From contig NZ_CP046582.1 of the NCBI RefSeq assembly GCF_018141005.1, positions 620,001 through 684,000 on the forward strand: 64,000 nt of DNA. The letters run 5' to 3'. Source of the stretch: Erwinia sp. E602. Its GTDB lineage: Bacteria; Pseudomonadota; Gammaproteobacteria; Enterobacterales; Enterobacteriaceae. The notes below the pieces were generated by a model. That model was not told where the DNA came from, did no database searches, and was given only the letters and a program-made list of their open reading frames with translations. Shown piece after piece: positions 42,691-51,906 of the stretch. Made by a program: the position numbers and the translations under genes. Numbering within the stretch: the stretch's first letter is position 1; every line of letters begins with the position of its first letter.

Positions 42691-42714
42691 CCGGCTGACG
42701 TTAGCGCCAGCCGG
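42691..42714 (+). terminator. Weak terminator or hairpin between parC and plsC
   Basis: CCGGCTG/CAGCCGG closes a loop of about ten bases and is followed by TATTTA. It is probably leaky. Confidence 0.4.
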
Positions 42715-42786
42715 TATTTAATTCGCGACGTGCCTGCCGCCGTGGCCCGCCGCAATATGCTGTCCGCAAGCCATTATGAGGTCATT

Positions 42787-43524
42787 ATGCTGTCTGTTTT
42801 ACGTATCATCGTGGTGGTGATTTACTCCATCCTGGTGTGTGTATTTGGTTCGATCTGGTGCCTGTTCAGCCCGCGCAATCCGCGTCACGTGGCGACCTTT
42901 GGCCATCTGTTTGCCCGCCTGGCACCGGTGCTGGGCCTGAAGGTGGAACACCGTAAACCGCAGGGTGCAGAAAATTTCCCCAATGCGATCTACATCTGTA
43001 ACCACCAGAACAACTTTGACATGGTCACCGCCGCCGGTATCGTGCAGCCGACCACCGTCACCGTTGGTAAGAAGAGCCTGCTGTGGGTACCGCTGTTTGG
43101 CCCGCTCTACTGGCTGACCGGCAACCTGCTGATCGACCGCGAAAACCGCGCCAGCGCCCACGGCACCATCGGTGAGCTGGTGGCGCAGTTTCAGAAGAAA
43201 AAGATCTCCTTCTGGATGTTCCCGGAAGGCACCCGCAGCCGCGGGCGCGGCCTGCTGCCGTTTAAAACCGGTGCCTTCCACGCCGCCGTGGCGGCGGGGG
43301 TGCCGATTATTCCGGTGGTGGTCTCCAACACCCACGATAAAGTGAAATTTAACCGGCTGAATAATGGTCTGGTAATTATCGAAATGCTGCCGCCGGTGGA
43401 CGTGAAGGCGTTTGAAGGTCAGTCGGTGCGCAAGCTGGCCACCCACTGCCGCGAGCTGATGTCGGCTAAACTCGACGAGCTTAACGCCGAAGTCGCCGCG
43501 CGCGAGGCGGCCGGCACCCGCTAG
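42787..43524 (+). CDS. plsC: 1-acylglycerol-3-phosphate O-acyltransferase PlsC
   Basis: The 245-residue membrane enzyme adds the second acyl chain to make phosphatidate. It has an N-terminal membrane segment, the HX4D catalytic motif in CNHQNNFD and the substrate motif FPEGTRSRG. The ATG at 42787 gives exactly the E. coli length, and the frame extended to 42688 is not supported. It stands in the conserved parC-plsC-ftsP order. Confidence 0.97.
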   Translation: MLSVLRIIVVVIYSILVCVFGSIWCLFSPRNPRHVATFGHLFARLAPVLGLKVEHRKPQGAENFPNAIYICNHQNNFDMVTAAGIVQPTTVTVGKKSLLWVPLFGPLYWLTGNLLIDRENRASAHGTIGELVAQFQKKKISFWMFPEGTRSRGRGLLPFKTGAFHAAVAAGVPIIPVVVSNTHDKVKFNRLNNGLVIIEMLPPVDVKAFEGQSVRKLATHCRELMSAKLDELNAEVAAREAAGTR

Positions 43525-43631
43525 GGTCAGCGCGCCCTCACGCAGGCTATCGGCCGCAGGCGCGCCGGGTGCAAATCGGGAAAATGGATTATGGCCGCTC
43601 CGGCGGCTGTTTTTTGGCTAACGGAGTGGTT

Positions 43632-45047
43632 ATGTCTTTCAGTCGTCGTCAGTTTATTCAGGCCTCCGGCCTGGCACTCGCCGCCTCGGCGCTGCCGTTC
43701 AGCGCCCGCGCCGCCGGGCAGGGCACGCCGTTGCCGGTACCGCCGCTGATTGAATCAAAGCGCGGGCAGCCGCTGTTCCTGACCCTGCAGCGCAGCCACT
43801 GGTCGTTTACCGGCGGCAGCAAAGCGCAGGTGTGGGGCATTAACGGGCTGTACCTCGGCCCGACGGTGCGGGTGTGGAGCGGCGATGATGTGAAGATCAT
43901 CTACAGCAACCGGCTGAATGAGCCGGTGTCGATGACCGTCAGCGGCCTGCAGGTGCCCGGCGCGCTGATGGGCGGCGCGGCGCGGCTGATGTCGCCCGGC
44001 GTGGACTGGGCGCCGGTGATCCCGATTCGCCAGGCCGCCGCCACCTGCTGGTATCACGCCAACACCCCTGGCCACATGGCGCCGCACGTCTATAGCGGGC
44101 TGGCGGGCATGTGGCTGGTCGAAGATCAAGTCAGTAAGGCCTTACCAATCCCTAACCACTACGGCGTCGATGATTTCCCGCTGATTATCCAGGATAAGCG
44201 GCTGGATAACTTCGGCGCGCCGGAGTACGACCCGCCCTCGTCGGGTGGGCTGGTCGGCGATACGCTGCTGGTTAACGGCGTGCAGAACCCTTACGTTGAG
44301 GTCTCCCGTGGCTGGGTGCGTCTGCGCCTGCTCAACGCCTCTAACGCCCGCCGTTATCAGCTGCGCATCAGCGACGGCAGGCCATTTAACGTCATCGCCA
44401 GCGATCAGGGCTTCCTGCCCGCGCCGGTGGCGGTGCAGCAGCTGTCGCTGGCCCCCGGCGAGCGGCGCGAAGTGCTGGTGGATATGTCGCAGGGCGATGA
44501 GGTGTCGATTACCGCCGGTGAAGCCGCCGGGCTGGTGGATCGGCTGCGCGGTTTCTTTGAGCCGTCGAGCATCCTGACCTCCACGCTGATTCTGAACCTG
44601 CGTCCCACCGGGCTGCTGCCGCTGGTCACCGACAACCTGCCGATGCGGCTGCTGGCGGATCAGATGATTGAGGGCAGCGTCAGCCGCACCCGTGAATTCC
44701 GCCTCGGGGATGATACCGCCGGGATTAACGGCGCGGTGTGGGACGTGAACCGCACTGACGTGCAGGCCCAGCAGGGCAGCTTTGAGCGTTGGATGGTGCA
44801 CGCCGATACGCCGCAGGCGTTCCATATTCAGGGGGTGATGTTCCTGATCAAACGGGTTAACGGCGCGCAGCCGATGGCGGAAGATCGCGGCTGGAAAGAT
44901 ACGGTGTGGATTGACGGCGATGTGGAGCTGTTTGTCACCTTTACCCAGCCCTCCTCTGAGCACTTCCCGTTCCTCTACTACAGCCAGACGCTGGAGATGG
45001 CCGATCGCGGCAGCGCCGGGCAGATGGTGGTGCAGCAGACGCTGTAA
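43632..45047 (+). CDS. ftsP: Cell division protein FtsP (SufI)
   Basis: The 471-residue precursor has a twin-arginine signal with SRRQFIQASG followed by a hydrophobic stretch ending ARAAG, so it is exported folded by the Tat system. The mature protein has three cupredoxin-type domains of the multicopper-oxidase fold without the copper-ligand set. E. coli FtsP stabilises the divisome under stress. The ATG at 43632 with GGAG just before it is chosen over 43569. A terminator follows at 45172-45203. Confidence 0.95.
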   Translation: MSFSRRQFIQASGLALAASALPFSARAAGQGTPLPVPPLIESKRGQPLFLTLQRSHWSFTGGSKAQVWGINGLYLGPTVRVWSGDDVKIIYSNRLNEPVSMTVSGLQVPGALMGGAARLMSPGVDWAPVIPIRQAAATCWYHANTPGHMAPHVYSGLAGMWLVEDQVSKALPIPNHYGVDDFPLIIQDKRLDNFGAPEYDPPSSGGLVGDTLLVNGVQNPYVEVSRGWVRLRLLNASNARRYQLRISDGRPFNVIASDQGFLPAPVAVQQLSLAPGERREVLVDMSQGDEVSITAGEAAGLVDRLRGFFEPSSILTSTLILNLRPTGLLPLVTDNLPMRLLADQMIEGSVSRTREFRLGDDTAGINGAVWDVNRTDVQAQQGSFERWMVHADTPQAFHIQGVMFLIKRVNGAQPMAEDRGWKDTVWIDGDVELFVTFTQPSSEHFPFLYYSQTLEMADRGSAGQMVVQQTL

Positions 45048-45171
45048 ACCGTTATCGGGCGCAGGGCAGGTGAGCGTATCGCAGGCGATATCAGCCGTCG
45101 CTTACCCCTGGCAGCGCCAGGCGCTTAAGAAGTGGCGCAGGCCATTTAGCGCTGGCAGGGCTGTTCAGGAT

Positions 45172-45203
45172 AAAGGCGGAGCCGTTTTCGGCCCCGCCTT
45201 TTT
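45172..45203. terminator. Bidirectional terminator between ftsP and dkgA
   Basis: GGCGGAGCC/GGCCCCGCC with one mismatch around GTTTTC, flanked by AAA and TTTTT. It serves both convergent genes. Confidence 0.85.
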
Positions 45204-45220
45204 CTTTAAGCCGGAGCGGC

Positions 45221-46045
45221 TTAGTTCAGCTCTTCCGGGTCCGGCCCCAGCCGGTTGCCGCTGTCCAGCGCGGCAATTTCGCTCATCTCTGATTTTTCCA
45301 GACGGAAGTCGAACACGGCGAAGTTCTCGGCGATGCGCGACGGCGTGACCGATTTCGGGATCACCACCAGGCCGCTGTCGAGGTGCCAGCGGATGACGAT
45401 CTGCGCGGCGGTTTTGTCATACTTCTGCGCCAGCCGTTTGATCACCTCCTGCTCAAACACGCCTTTGCCGCCCTGTGCCAGCGGGCTCCACGACTCGGTC
45501 TGGATCTGATGCAGCGCGTTCCACGCGTGCAGCGTGCGCTGCTGCAGCATCGGGTGCAGCTCGATCTGGTTAACCACCGGGCTGACGCCGGTCTCCTCGA
45601 TCAGCCGTTTCAGGTGCGGTTCATTAAAGTTACAGACGCCGATGCTTTTGGTCAGCCCCTGCTCCTGCAGCCTGATCATCTGCTGCCAGGCCTGCACGTA
45701 GCTATCCTTTTGCGGGCAGGGCCAGTGCATCAGATAAAGATCGACGCTCGGCAGCTGCAGTTTTTTCAGGCTGGTTTCCAGCGCCCGTTCGGCGTTGAGC
45801 TGGTCATCGTTCCACAGTTTGGTAGTGACAAAGATGTCGTCGCGCGCCACGTCGGTCTCCTGCAGCGCCTGGCCGATACCCTCCTCATTTTTATAGATGG
45901 CGGCGGTATCAATCGAACGGTAGCCCACCTGCAGCGCGGCGACGGCCGCCTGGCGCGCTTCATCAATGCTGGCCTGCCACACGCCCAGCCCAAGCTGGGG
46001 AATGTGGTTGCCGTCGTGCAGTTTAATGATCGGTTGCTCTGCCAT
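45221..46045 (-). CDS. dkgA: 2,5-diketo-D-gluconate/methylglyoxal reductase DkgA (aldo-keto reductase)
   Basis: The 274-residue aldo-keto reductase uses NADPH to reduce 2,5-diketo-D-gluconate, methylglyoxal and beta-keto esters. The catalytic tetrad is visible: Asp and Tyr in SIDTAAIYKNE, Lys in TTKLW, His in YLMHWPCP. The C-terminal VIPKSVTPSRIAENFAVFDF binds NADPH. It follows yqhD by 89 bases on the same strand, and in E. coli the pair is induced by YqhC in response to aldehydes. Confidence 0.95.
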   Translation of the reverse strand: MAEQPIIKLHDGNHIPQLGLGVWQASIDEARQAAVAALQVGYRSIDTAAIYKNEEGIGQALQETDVARDDIFVTTKLWNDDQLNAERALETSLKKLQLPSVDLYLMHWPCPQKDSYVQAWQQMIRLQEQGLTKSIGVCNFNEPHLKRLIEETGVSPVVNQIELHPMLQQRTLHAWNALHQIQTESWSPLAQGGKGVFEQEVIKRLAQKYDKTAAQIVIRWHLDSGLVVIPKSVTPSRIAENFAVFDFRLEKSEMSEIAALDSGNRLGPDPEELN

Positions 46046-46134
46046 ACAGTCTCCTTAGCGATAGCGGAAAAACCGGCGCATCGGCACCGGTCAATAGCGG
46101 TAAGTCTAGCCGAAAAGGCAAAAACCGGCGGGGA

Positions 46135-47292
46135 TTAGCGTGCGTCGAGGTAGATCTGTCTGCTGACCGCCAGCGTAATGTCCTGGCGCTCGCCCAGCGC
46201 CGTCAGCCCTTTCTGCTCCAGTTTCAACAGCAGCTGCGGGATTGACGAGCCGTCAAGCTGGTAGTCCGCCATGCGCGTGGCGAGGCCCATCCGTTCGAAG
46301 AAGTCGCGGGTGGCGGCGATCGCGCCGTCGATACGCTGCTGCTCGTCGCCGTCCTCCAGCCCCCAGATGCGCGAAGCAAACTGCAGCAGCTTTTCACGCT
46401 TGCCTTCGCGCTGGATGTTCAGCAGCGACGGCAGCACGATGGCCAGCGTCTGCGCGTGATCGATGCCGTGCAACGCGGTCAGCTCGTGACCGAGCATATG
46501 GGTAGCCCAGTCCTGCGGCACGCCGGCGGCGATCAGCCCGTTGAGCGCCAGCGTTGCCGTCCACATAATATTGGCGCGCACGGCGTAGTTCTCCGGCTCG
46601 GCCAGCGCACGCGGCCCCTCTTCCAGCAGCGTCAGCAGCAGGCCTTCCGCAAAGCGATCCTGCACCCGTGCGTCGACCGGATACGTCAGATACTGCTCGA
46701 CGATGTGCACAAAGGCGTCGACCACGCCGTTGGCAATCTGCACCGGCGGCAGGCTGTAAGTGTATTCCGGGTCGAGGATGGCAAAGCGTGGATAGAGCAG
46801 GTTGTTGCGGAACGACTGCTTATCCTGGGTAGCGCGGCGGGTGATCACCGCGCTGCGGTTGGCTTCGGAACCGGTGGCTGGCAGGGTCAGCACCGAGCCA
46901 ACCGGTAACGCTTCGCGGATCTCCGCGCCGCCGGTCTGCAGAATGTGCCACGGGTCCTGCGGATAAAACGCCGCGGCGGCGATAAACTTGGTGCCGTCCA
47001 GCACCGAACCGCCGCCTACCGCCAGCAGGAAGGTGATTTTCTCGCGCTGCACCTGCGCCACCGCCAGCATCAGCGTTTCATAGCTCGGGTTCGGTTCAAT
47101 GCCGCCAAATTCGCTGACCTCAAAACCGGCCAGCGCCTGATAAACCTGGTCCAGCACGCCGTTGCGCTTAACGCTGCCGCCGCCCCAGGTAATCAGTACC
47201 CGGCTGCCGGCGGGGATCTCGGCGGCCAGCTGGGCGACCTGGCCCCGGCCAAACAGAATGCGGGTGGGGTTGTGCAGGGTGAAATTGTTCAT
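46135..47292 (-). CDS. yqhD: NADPH-dependent aldehyde reductase/alcohol dehydrogenase YqhD
   Basis: The 385-residue iron-type alcohol dehydrogenase family member reduces short and toxic aldehydes. It has the nucleotide motif VGGGSVLDGTKFIAAA and metal-binding histidines in MLGHELTALHGIDHAQTLAI. The longer frame to 47400 is rejected; the ATG at 47292 gives the MNNFTLHNPTRILFG start of the family. It is divergent from yqhC, its expected activator. Confidence 0.95.
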   Translation of the reverse strand: MNNFTLHNPTRILFGRGQVAQLAAEIPAGSRVLITWGGGSVKRNGVLDQVYQALAGFEVSEFGGIEPNPSYETLMLAVAQVQREKITFLLAVGGGSVLDGTKFIAAAAFYPQDPWHILQTGGAEIREALPVGSVLTLPATGSEANRSAVITRRATQDKQSFRNNLLYPRFAILDPEYTYSLPPVQIANGVVDAFVHIVEQYLTYPVDARVQDRFAEGLLLTLLEEGPRALAEPENYAVRANIMWTATLALNGLIAAGVPQDWATHMLGHELTALHGIDHAQTLAIVLPSLLNIQREGKREKLLQFASRIWGLEDGDEQQRIDGAIAATRDFFERMGLATRMADYQLDGSSIPQLLLKLEQKGLTALGERQDITLAVSRQIYLDAR

Positions 47293-47463
47293 GGCAGGGG
47301 ATCCAAATCGCTGAAGGGAGAAAAGGGTTGGCTTCATTCTGCGCAGCGCCCGCCGTTTGCTCAATGCACATTTCTGCCTGTTTCTTGCCTGATCCTCCAA
47401 AGTGCTGGAGAAACAGAGAGCGTGAGGCGATGATGCAGGGCGACATATTCAGCGGAGAGAGCA

Positions 47464-48363
47464 ATGGACAGAGTGGCAATCTGTGAACGGCTGGCGCGCC
47501 AGGTCACCGGGCTGGTCAGCGGTAAACCTGGGGCGGTGGCGGCGGTGCCCGGCATCAGCCTGATCCACGCTGACCGCTACCGGGCCAGGCAGCCGGTGAT
47601 GTATCAGCCGGCGATCGTCATTCTGTTTCAGGGGCAGAAAACCGGCTACCTCGGTAACAGCGTGTTTCAGTACGATGCCACTAAGTACCTGATGCTGACG
47701 GTGCCGCTGCCGTTTGAGTGTGAAACCTTTGCCAGCCCGGAACGTCCGCTGGCCGGGTTGTCGCTGCGGGTGGACGCGCTGGGGCTGCAGGATCTGCTGA
47801 TCGACATCGGTGACGATGACGGCTTCCAGCCGGTGCCGCAGTCGAGCGGCATCCACTCGGCGCTGCTGACCGAAGAGATGCTCTGCGCCACCGAACGGCT
47901 GCTGGACGTGATGACCCGCCCGCGCGATGCCCGGGTGCTCGGCCCCGGGATCGTGCGCGAAATCCTCTACCACGTGTTGCAGGGGCCGTGCGGCGGGGCG
48001 CTGCTGGCGCTGGTGAGCCGCCAGACGCAGCTCAGCCAGATCGCCCGCTCGCTGCGGCGCATTGAGCACCACTTTGCCGACAGCCTGAGCGTCGATCTGC
48101 TGGCGGCGGAGGCCAATATGAGCGTCTCGGCGTTTCACCACAACTTCAAGGCGGTGACCAGCACCTCGCCGCTGCAGTATCTGAAGAGTTACCGCCTGCA
48201 CCAGGCGCGGATGATGATGCTGCAGGAGGGGATGAAGGCCAGCGTGGCGGCGATGAAGGTCGGCTATGAGAGCGCGTCGCAGTTTTCCCGCGAGTTTAAG
48301 CGCTACTTTGGCGTCACGCCGGGTGAAGAGATGGCGCGTATGCGCCAGAGTGCGGCGTTATAA
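47464..48363 (+). CDS. yqhC: AraC-family transcriptional activator YqhC
   Basis: The 299-residue protein has an N-terminal AraC-type cupin domain (about 20-170) and two C-terminal helix-turn-helix units (about 200-295) with [20 protein letters not shown] and [19 protein letters not shown]. In E. coli YqhC activates yqhD-dkgA in response to aldehydes. The divergent placement with a 171-base gap supports the same role here. Confidence 0.92.
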   Translation: MDRVAICERLARQVTGLVSGKPGAVAAVPGISLIHADRYRARQPVMYQPAIVILFQGQKTGYLGNSVFQYDATKYLMLTVPLPFECETFASPERPLAGLSLRVDALGLQDLLIDIGDDDGFQPVPQSSGIHSALLTEEMLCATERLLDVMTRPRDARVLGPGIVREILYHVLQGPCGGALLALVSRQTQLSQIARSLRRIEHHFADSLSVDLLAAEANMSVSAFHHNFKAVTSTSPLQYLKSYRLHQARMMMLQEGMKASVAAMKVGYESASQFSREFKRYFGVTPGEEMARMRQSAAL

Positions 48364-48451
48364 CGCCGGGCAGCGGCAGGGCCTGCCGGCGAGCGTTAGC
48401 ACGGTGGCCAGCCTCAACGGCCCTGCCCACCACGTGAGTTAATGCTTTTAG

Positions 48452-49111
48452 TCAGCCTGCGCGCCGTTTGCTTTTTACCACCAGCGCCACGCTGCCAATC
48501 AGCCCGAGGCACAGCAGCACCAGCGGCAGCACCATCATGCAGGCCATCACCTGATCCTCGTGGCGTTTGATAAACGGCACCTGGCTGATGGCGTAACCCA
48601 GCGTCACCAGAATTGACACCCACAGCAGCCCGCTCAGCCAGTTAAACAGCTGGAAACGCAGGTTGCTGAGGCCGGAGATACCGGCCAGCGTGGGCAGCAG
48701 GGTCCGCACAAACGCCAGAAAACGCCCGGCCAGCAGCGCCAGCAGGCCGTGGCGGTTAAACATTGACCATGCGCGCTGATGATAGTGCGCGGGAAGGTGC
48801 AGCAGCCAGCCTTTAACCACCCGGGTATTGCCCAGCCAGCGCCCCTGCAGATAGCTCAGCCAGCAGCCGAGGCTGGCGGCGACGGTAAGGATCACCATGG
48901 TCGGGATAAAGCCCATCACCCCTTTGGCCACCATCGCCCCGGCCAGCAGCAGCAGGCTGTCGCCGGGCAGAAAGGCGGCCGGCAGCAGGCCGTTTTCCAG
49001 CAGCAGCGTGGCAAACATCACGCCGTAAACCACCCAAATTACCTGCGGATTGGCCAGCGCCGCGAAATCCTGGTGCCACAGCGCCTGAACAATCTCGTGC
49101 AAAACACCCAT
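48452..49111 (-). CDS. yghB: DedA-family membrane protein YghB
   Basis: The 219-residue protein, the same length as in E. coli, has the DedA/SNARE-associated domain with [19 protein letters not shown] and [18 protein letters not shown] and about four to five membrane segments. E. coli YghB and YqjA act together in membrane homeostasis, drug and pH tolerance. It converges with yqhC. Confidence 0.95.
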   Translation of the reverse strand: MGVLHEIVQALWHQDFAALANPQVIWVVYGVMFATLLLENGLLPAAFLPGDSLLLLAGAMVAKGVMGFIPTMVILTVAASLGCWLSYLQGRWLGNTRVVKGWLLHLPAHYHQRAWSMFNRHGLLALLAGRFLAFVRTLLPTLAGISGLSNLRFQLFNWLSGLLWVSILVTLGYAISQVPFIKRHEDQVMACMMVLPLVLLCLGLIGSVALVVKSKRRAG

Positions 49112-49176
49112 TATGATTCCCGTTACCTGCGATTATCGTCGTATTCTACCCGCAAATGCGTTCCGGGATGTTGATC

Positions 49177-49209
49177 AAAGACGCGAACGGCATGCGCCGT
49201 TGCGTCTTT
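49177..49209. terminator. Terminator after metC
   Basis: AAAGACGC(G)AACGGC pairs with GCCGTTGCGTCTTT around ATGC, a 14-bp stem with one bulge ending in T or A runs. It lies 22 bases after the metC stop and upstream of yghB. Confidence 0.8.
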
Positions 49210-49230
49210 ATTGAGGTCAGTTAAGGGAGT

Positions 49231-50418
49231 TTAGCCGTTCAGGCGGGTAAAACCAGCCTGCAGGTCATCAATCAGGTCATCGGCATTTTCCAGGCCGATG
49301 TGCAGGCGTACCAGCGTGCCGGTAAAATCGACGCCCCCCGCCGGGCGAATGTCCGCCAGCTCTTCCGGCTGGTTGGCGAGGATCAGCGACTCAAAGCCGC
49401 CCCACGAGTAGGCCATGCTGAACAGGCTGAAGTTGTCGAGGTACAGCGCCAGCCGTTCGGCGCTGAGCCGCTCTTTCAGCACAAACGAGAACAGGCCGCT
49501 GCTGCCGGTAAAATCGCGCCGCCAGAACTCATGCCCCTTGCACTGCGGCAGCGCCGGGTGATTGACCACCGCCACCTCATCCCGCTCCGCCAGCCACTGC
49601 GCCACGCGGATGCTGCTCTCTTCATGCTGGCGCAGGCGCACCGCCAGCGTGCGCAGGCCGCGGCTGGTGACGTAGGCGGTATCGGCGTCGACCATCTGCC
49701 CCATCAGGTAAGAGTTTTCACGCAGCTGCGCCCAGCAGCGTTCATTGGCCACCGCGGTGCCGATCATCGCGTCGGAGTGGCCGACCAGGTACTTGGTGCC
49801 GGCCTGAATCGAGATATCCACGCCAGAATCGAGCGCGCGGAACAGGATGCCGGCCCCCCAGGTGTTATCCAGCATGATGATCGCTTCCGGCGCTTTGCGG
49901 CGCACCGCGGCCACCAGCCCCGGGATGTCCGGCACTTCCATCGTGATCGAGGCCGGTGACTCAAGGAATACCACGCGGGTGTTGGCCTGCACCAGGTCGC
50001 TGATGTCGGTGCCGGGGCGCGGATCGAACCAGCTGGTGGTGACGTTCAGCTTGCTGAGAATTTTGCTGGCGAAATCCTGGGTTGGTTCATAGGCACCACC
50101 GCTGATCAGCACGTGGTCGCCGGCGGCGACAAAGGCCAGAATGGCGTTGGCCACCGCCGCCGCACCGCACGGGTAGAGCACGCAGCCCGCGCCGCCTTCC
50201 AGCTCGGTCATCGCCTCCTGCAGCGAAAAATGGGTCAGGGTGCCACGGCGACCATAAAACAGCTCGCCGCTGGCACGGCCTGCGGTGGCGCGTTTTTTAT
50301 CCGCCACGCTGTCAAAAACCAGCGAAGAAGCACGCTGAATAACGCTGTTTACCGATCCCTGCGTGTAACGTTTACTGCGCCCGGCGCTGATTAAGGTGGT
50401 TTCCAGTTTCCTGGTCAT
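49231..50418 (-). CDS. metC: Cystathionine beta-lyase MetC
   Basis: The 395-residue PLP enzyme converts cystathionine to homocysteine in methionine synthesis. The PLP lysine is in [18 protein letters not shown] (about residue 210). Further motifs are [14 protein letters not shown], the aromatic-contact glycine pair in YPCGAAAVA and MLDNTWGAG. The ATG at 50418 gives the E. coli length. It is divergent from exbB. I saw no convincing MetJ box pair in the gap. Confidence 0.96.
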   Translation of the reverse strand: MTRKLETTLISAGRSKRYTQGSVNSVIQRASSLVFDSVADKKRATAGRASGELFYGRRGTLTHFSLQEAMTELEGGAGCVLYPCGAAAVANAILAFVAAGDHVLISGGAYEPTQDFASKILSKLNVTTSWFDPRPGTDISDLVQANTRVVFLESPASITMEVPDIPGLVAAVRRKAPEAIIMLDNTWGAGILFRALDSGVDISIQAGTKYLVGHSDAMIGTAVANERCWAQLRENSYLMGQMVDADTAYVTSRGLRTLAVRLRQHEESSIRVAQWLAERDEVAVVNHPALPQCKGHEFWRRDFTGSSGLFSFVLKERLSAERLALYLDNFSLFSMAYSWGGFESLILANQPEELADIRPAGGVDFTGTLVRLHIGLENADDLIDDLQAGFTRLNG

Positions 50419-50580
50419 GGTAAGGCGGGTCCTTGTGGTCACTTTTGTCTGTTTTTTTACGTTAACACGGCTGACGCCACGGGGACATTCAGCGTCTGAG
50501 TAAGTGATAAAATTTCACAACGCAAGTGTCCGAAGCCACAGAAAGCAAAAAGTTGTTCAAAAATTGCCTTACAGAGTGTA

Positions 50581-50602
50581 AATAGTAATGAGAACTACTA
50601 TC
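50581..50602 (+). promoter_or_regulatory. Fur box in the exbB promoter
   Basis: AATAGTAATGAGAACTACTATC is an inverted repeat (ATAGTA/TACTAT) matching the Fur consensus well. It overlaps the -35 position of a promoter whose -10 is TATGAT at 50621-50626. Iron repression of exbBD is expected. Confidence 0.8.
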
Positions 50603-50673
50603 AATTCCCCGCTTTTTTGATATGATCCGCGATGAATTTTTCGTAATCCGTACTCAGACGTTGGAGAAACAGC

Positions 50674-51408
50674 GTGACAAATGATTTGATGCAGACGGAC
50701 CTTTCCGTCTGGGGCATGTATCAGCATGCGGACATCGTAGTAAAAGCGGTAATGATTGGGCTGTTACTGGCATCGGTTGTCACCTGGGCCATCTTCTTCA
50801 GCAAAAGCATCGAACTCAGCTCGGCGCGCCGTCGCCTGAAGCGCGAACAGCAGCTGCTCTCCGGCGCACGCTCGCTGGACGACGCGACCAAAACCAGCGA
50901 CGGTTTCAGCGCCAACAGCCTGAGCAGCGTACTGGTGCAGGAAGCGCAGAACGAGCTGGAACTCTCTGCCGGTTCTGACGACAACGACGGTATTAAAGAG
51001 CGCACCGCGTTCCGCCTGGAGCGCCGCGTAGCCGCCTTCAGCCGCCACGCCGGCCGCGGTAACGGCTTCCTCGCGACCATCGGGGCCATCGCGCCGTTTG
51101 TCGGCCTGTTCGGTACCGTATGGGGCATCATGAACAGCTTTATCGGCATCGCCAAAACCCAGACCACCAACCTTGCGGTGGTGGCACCGGGGATTGCCGA
51201 AGCGCTGCTGGCGACGGCGATCGGCCTGGTCGCCGCAATCCCGGCGGTGGTGATCTACAACGTCTTTGCCCGCCTGATCGGCAACTACAAAGCCTCGCTG
51301 GGCGACGTGGCTGCCCAGGTGCTGCTGCTGCAGAGCCGCGATCTTGACCTGGCCGCCAGTGAAGATGCTCACCGCGTTAAGTCTGCGCAGAAACTGCGGG
51401 TAGGTTAA
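50674..51408 (+). CDS. exbB: TonB-system energising protein ExbB
   Basis: The 244-residue inner membrane protein forms the pentameric proton channel with ExbD that powers TonB. It has three membrane segments (about 23-45, 130-150 and 170-195) and the conserved FVGLFGTVWGIMNSFIGI. The start is GTG at 50674, as in E. coli. exbD begins 5 bases after its stop. The promoter has a Fur box. Confidence 0.97.
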   Translation: MTNDLMQTDLSVWGMYQHADIVVKAVMIGLLLASVVTWAIFFSKSIELSSARRRLKREQQLLSGARSLDDATKTSDGFSANSLSSVLVQEAQNELELSAGSDDNDGIKERTAFRLERRVAAFSRHAGRGNGFLATIGAIAPFVGLFGTVWGIMNSFIGIAKTQTTNLAVVAPGIAEALLATAIGLVAAIPAVVIYNVFARLIGNYKASLGDVAAQVLLLQSRDLDLAASEDAHRVKSAQKLRVG

Positions 51409-51413
51409 GCGTT

Positions 51414-51839
51414 ATGGCCATGCGATTAAACGAAGACCTCGACAGCAACGGTGAAATGCACGAGATCAACGTAACGCCGTTTATCGACGTTATGCTGGTG
51501 CTGCTGATTATCTTTATGGTCGCCGCGCCGCTCGCCACCGTTGACGTCCGCGTCAATCTGCCTGCGTCCTCCAGTGCGCCGCAGCCGCGCCCGGAAAAAC
51601 CGGTGTATCTGTCGATCAAAGCGGATAACCAGCTGTTTATCGGCAACGATGCGGTGACCCCGGAGACGCTGGTGCAGGTGCTGACCCGGCAGACCGACGG
51701 TAAAAAGGACACCACCATCTTCTTCCAGGCCGATAAAACCGTCGATTATGAAACGCTGATGAGCGTGATGGATAAGCTGCGTGAAGCGGGATATCTGAAA
51801 ATTGGCCTGATGGGTATGGAAACCGTCGCGAAGAAGTAA
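51414..51839 (+). CDS. exbD: TonB-system proton channel subunit ExbD
   Basis: The 141-residue protein has one membrane helix with the essential aspartate in VTPFIDVMLVLLIIFM (Asp25 region) and a periplasmic domain. It works with ExbB and TonB for siderophore and vitamin B12 uptake. It is the second gene of the Fur-controlled exbBD operon, followed by a strong terminator. Confidence 0.97.
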   Translation: MAMRLNEDLDSNGEMHEINVTPFIDVMLVLLIIFMVAAPLATVDVRVNLPASSSAPQPRPEKPVYLSIKADNQLFIGNDAVTPETLVQVLTRQTDGKKDTTIFFQADKTVDYETLMSVMDKLREAGYLKIGLMGMETVAKK

Positions 51840-51850
51840 GCGTCGGATCC

Positions 51851-51889
51851 AAAAAAGCCGCTAACCTGCGACAGGTAGCGGCTTTTTTT
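51851..51889. terminator. Bidirectional terminator between exbD and the TcuC-like gene
   Basis: AAAAAAGCCGCTA(A)CCT pairs with AGGTAGCGGCTTTTTT around GCGAC. Confidence 0.9.
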
Positions 51890-51906
51890 ATGGCAGCAGG
51901 TTCGGG

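Noticed and set aside
50420..50560. MetJ operator for metC
   Set aside because: Only weak partial matches to AGACGTCT were found, without the required adjacent pair.
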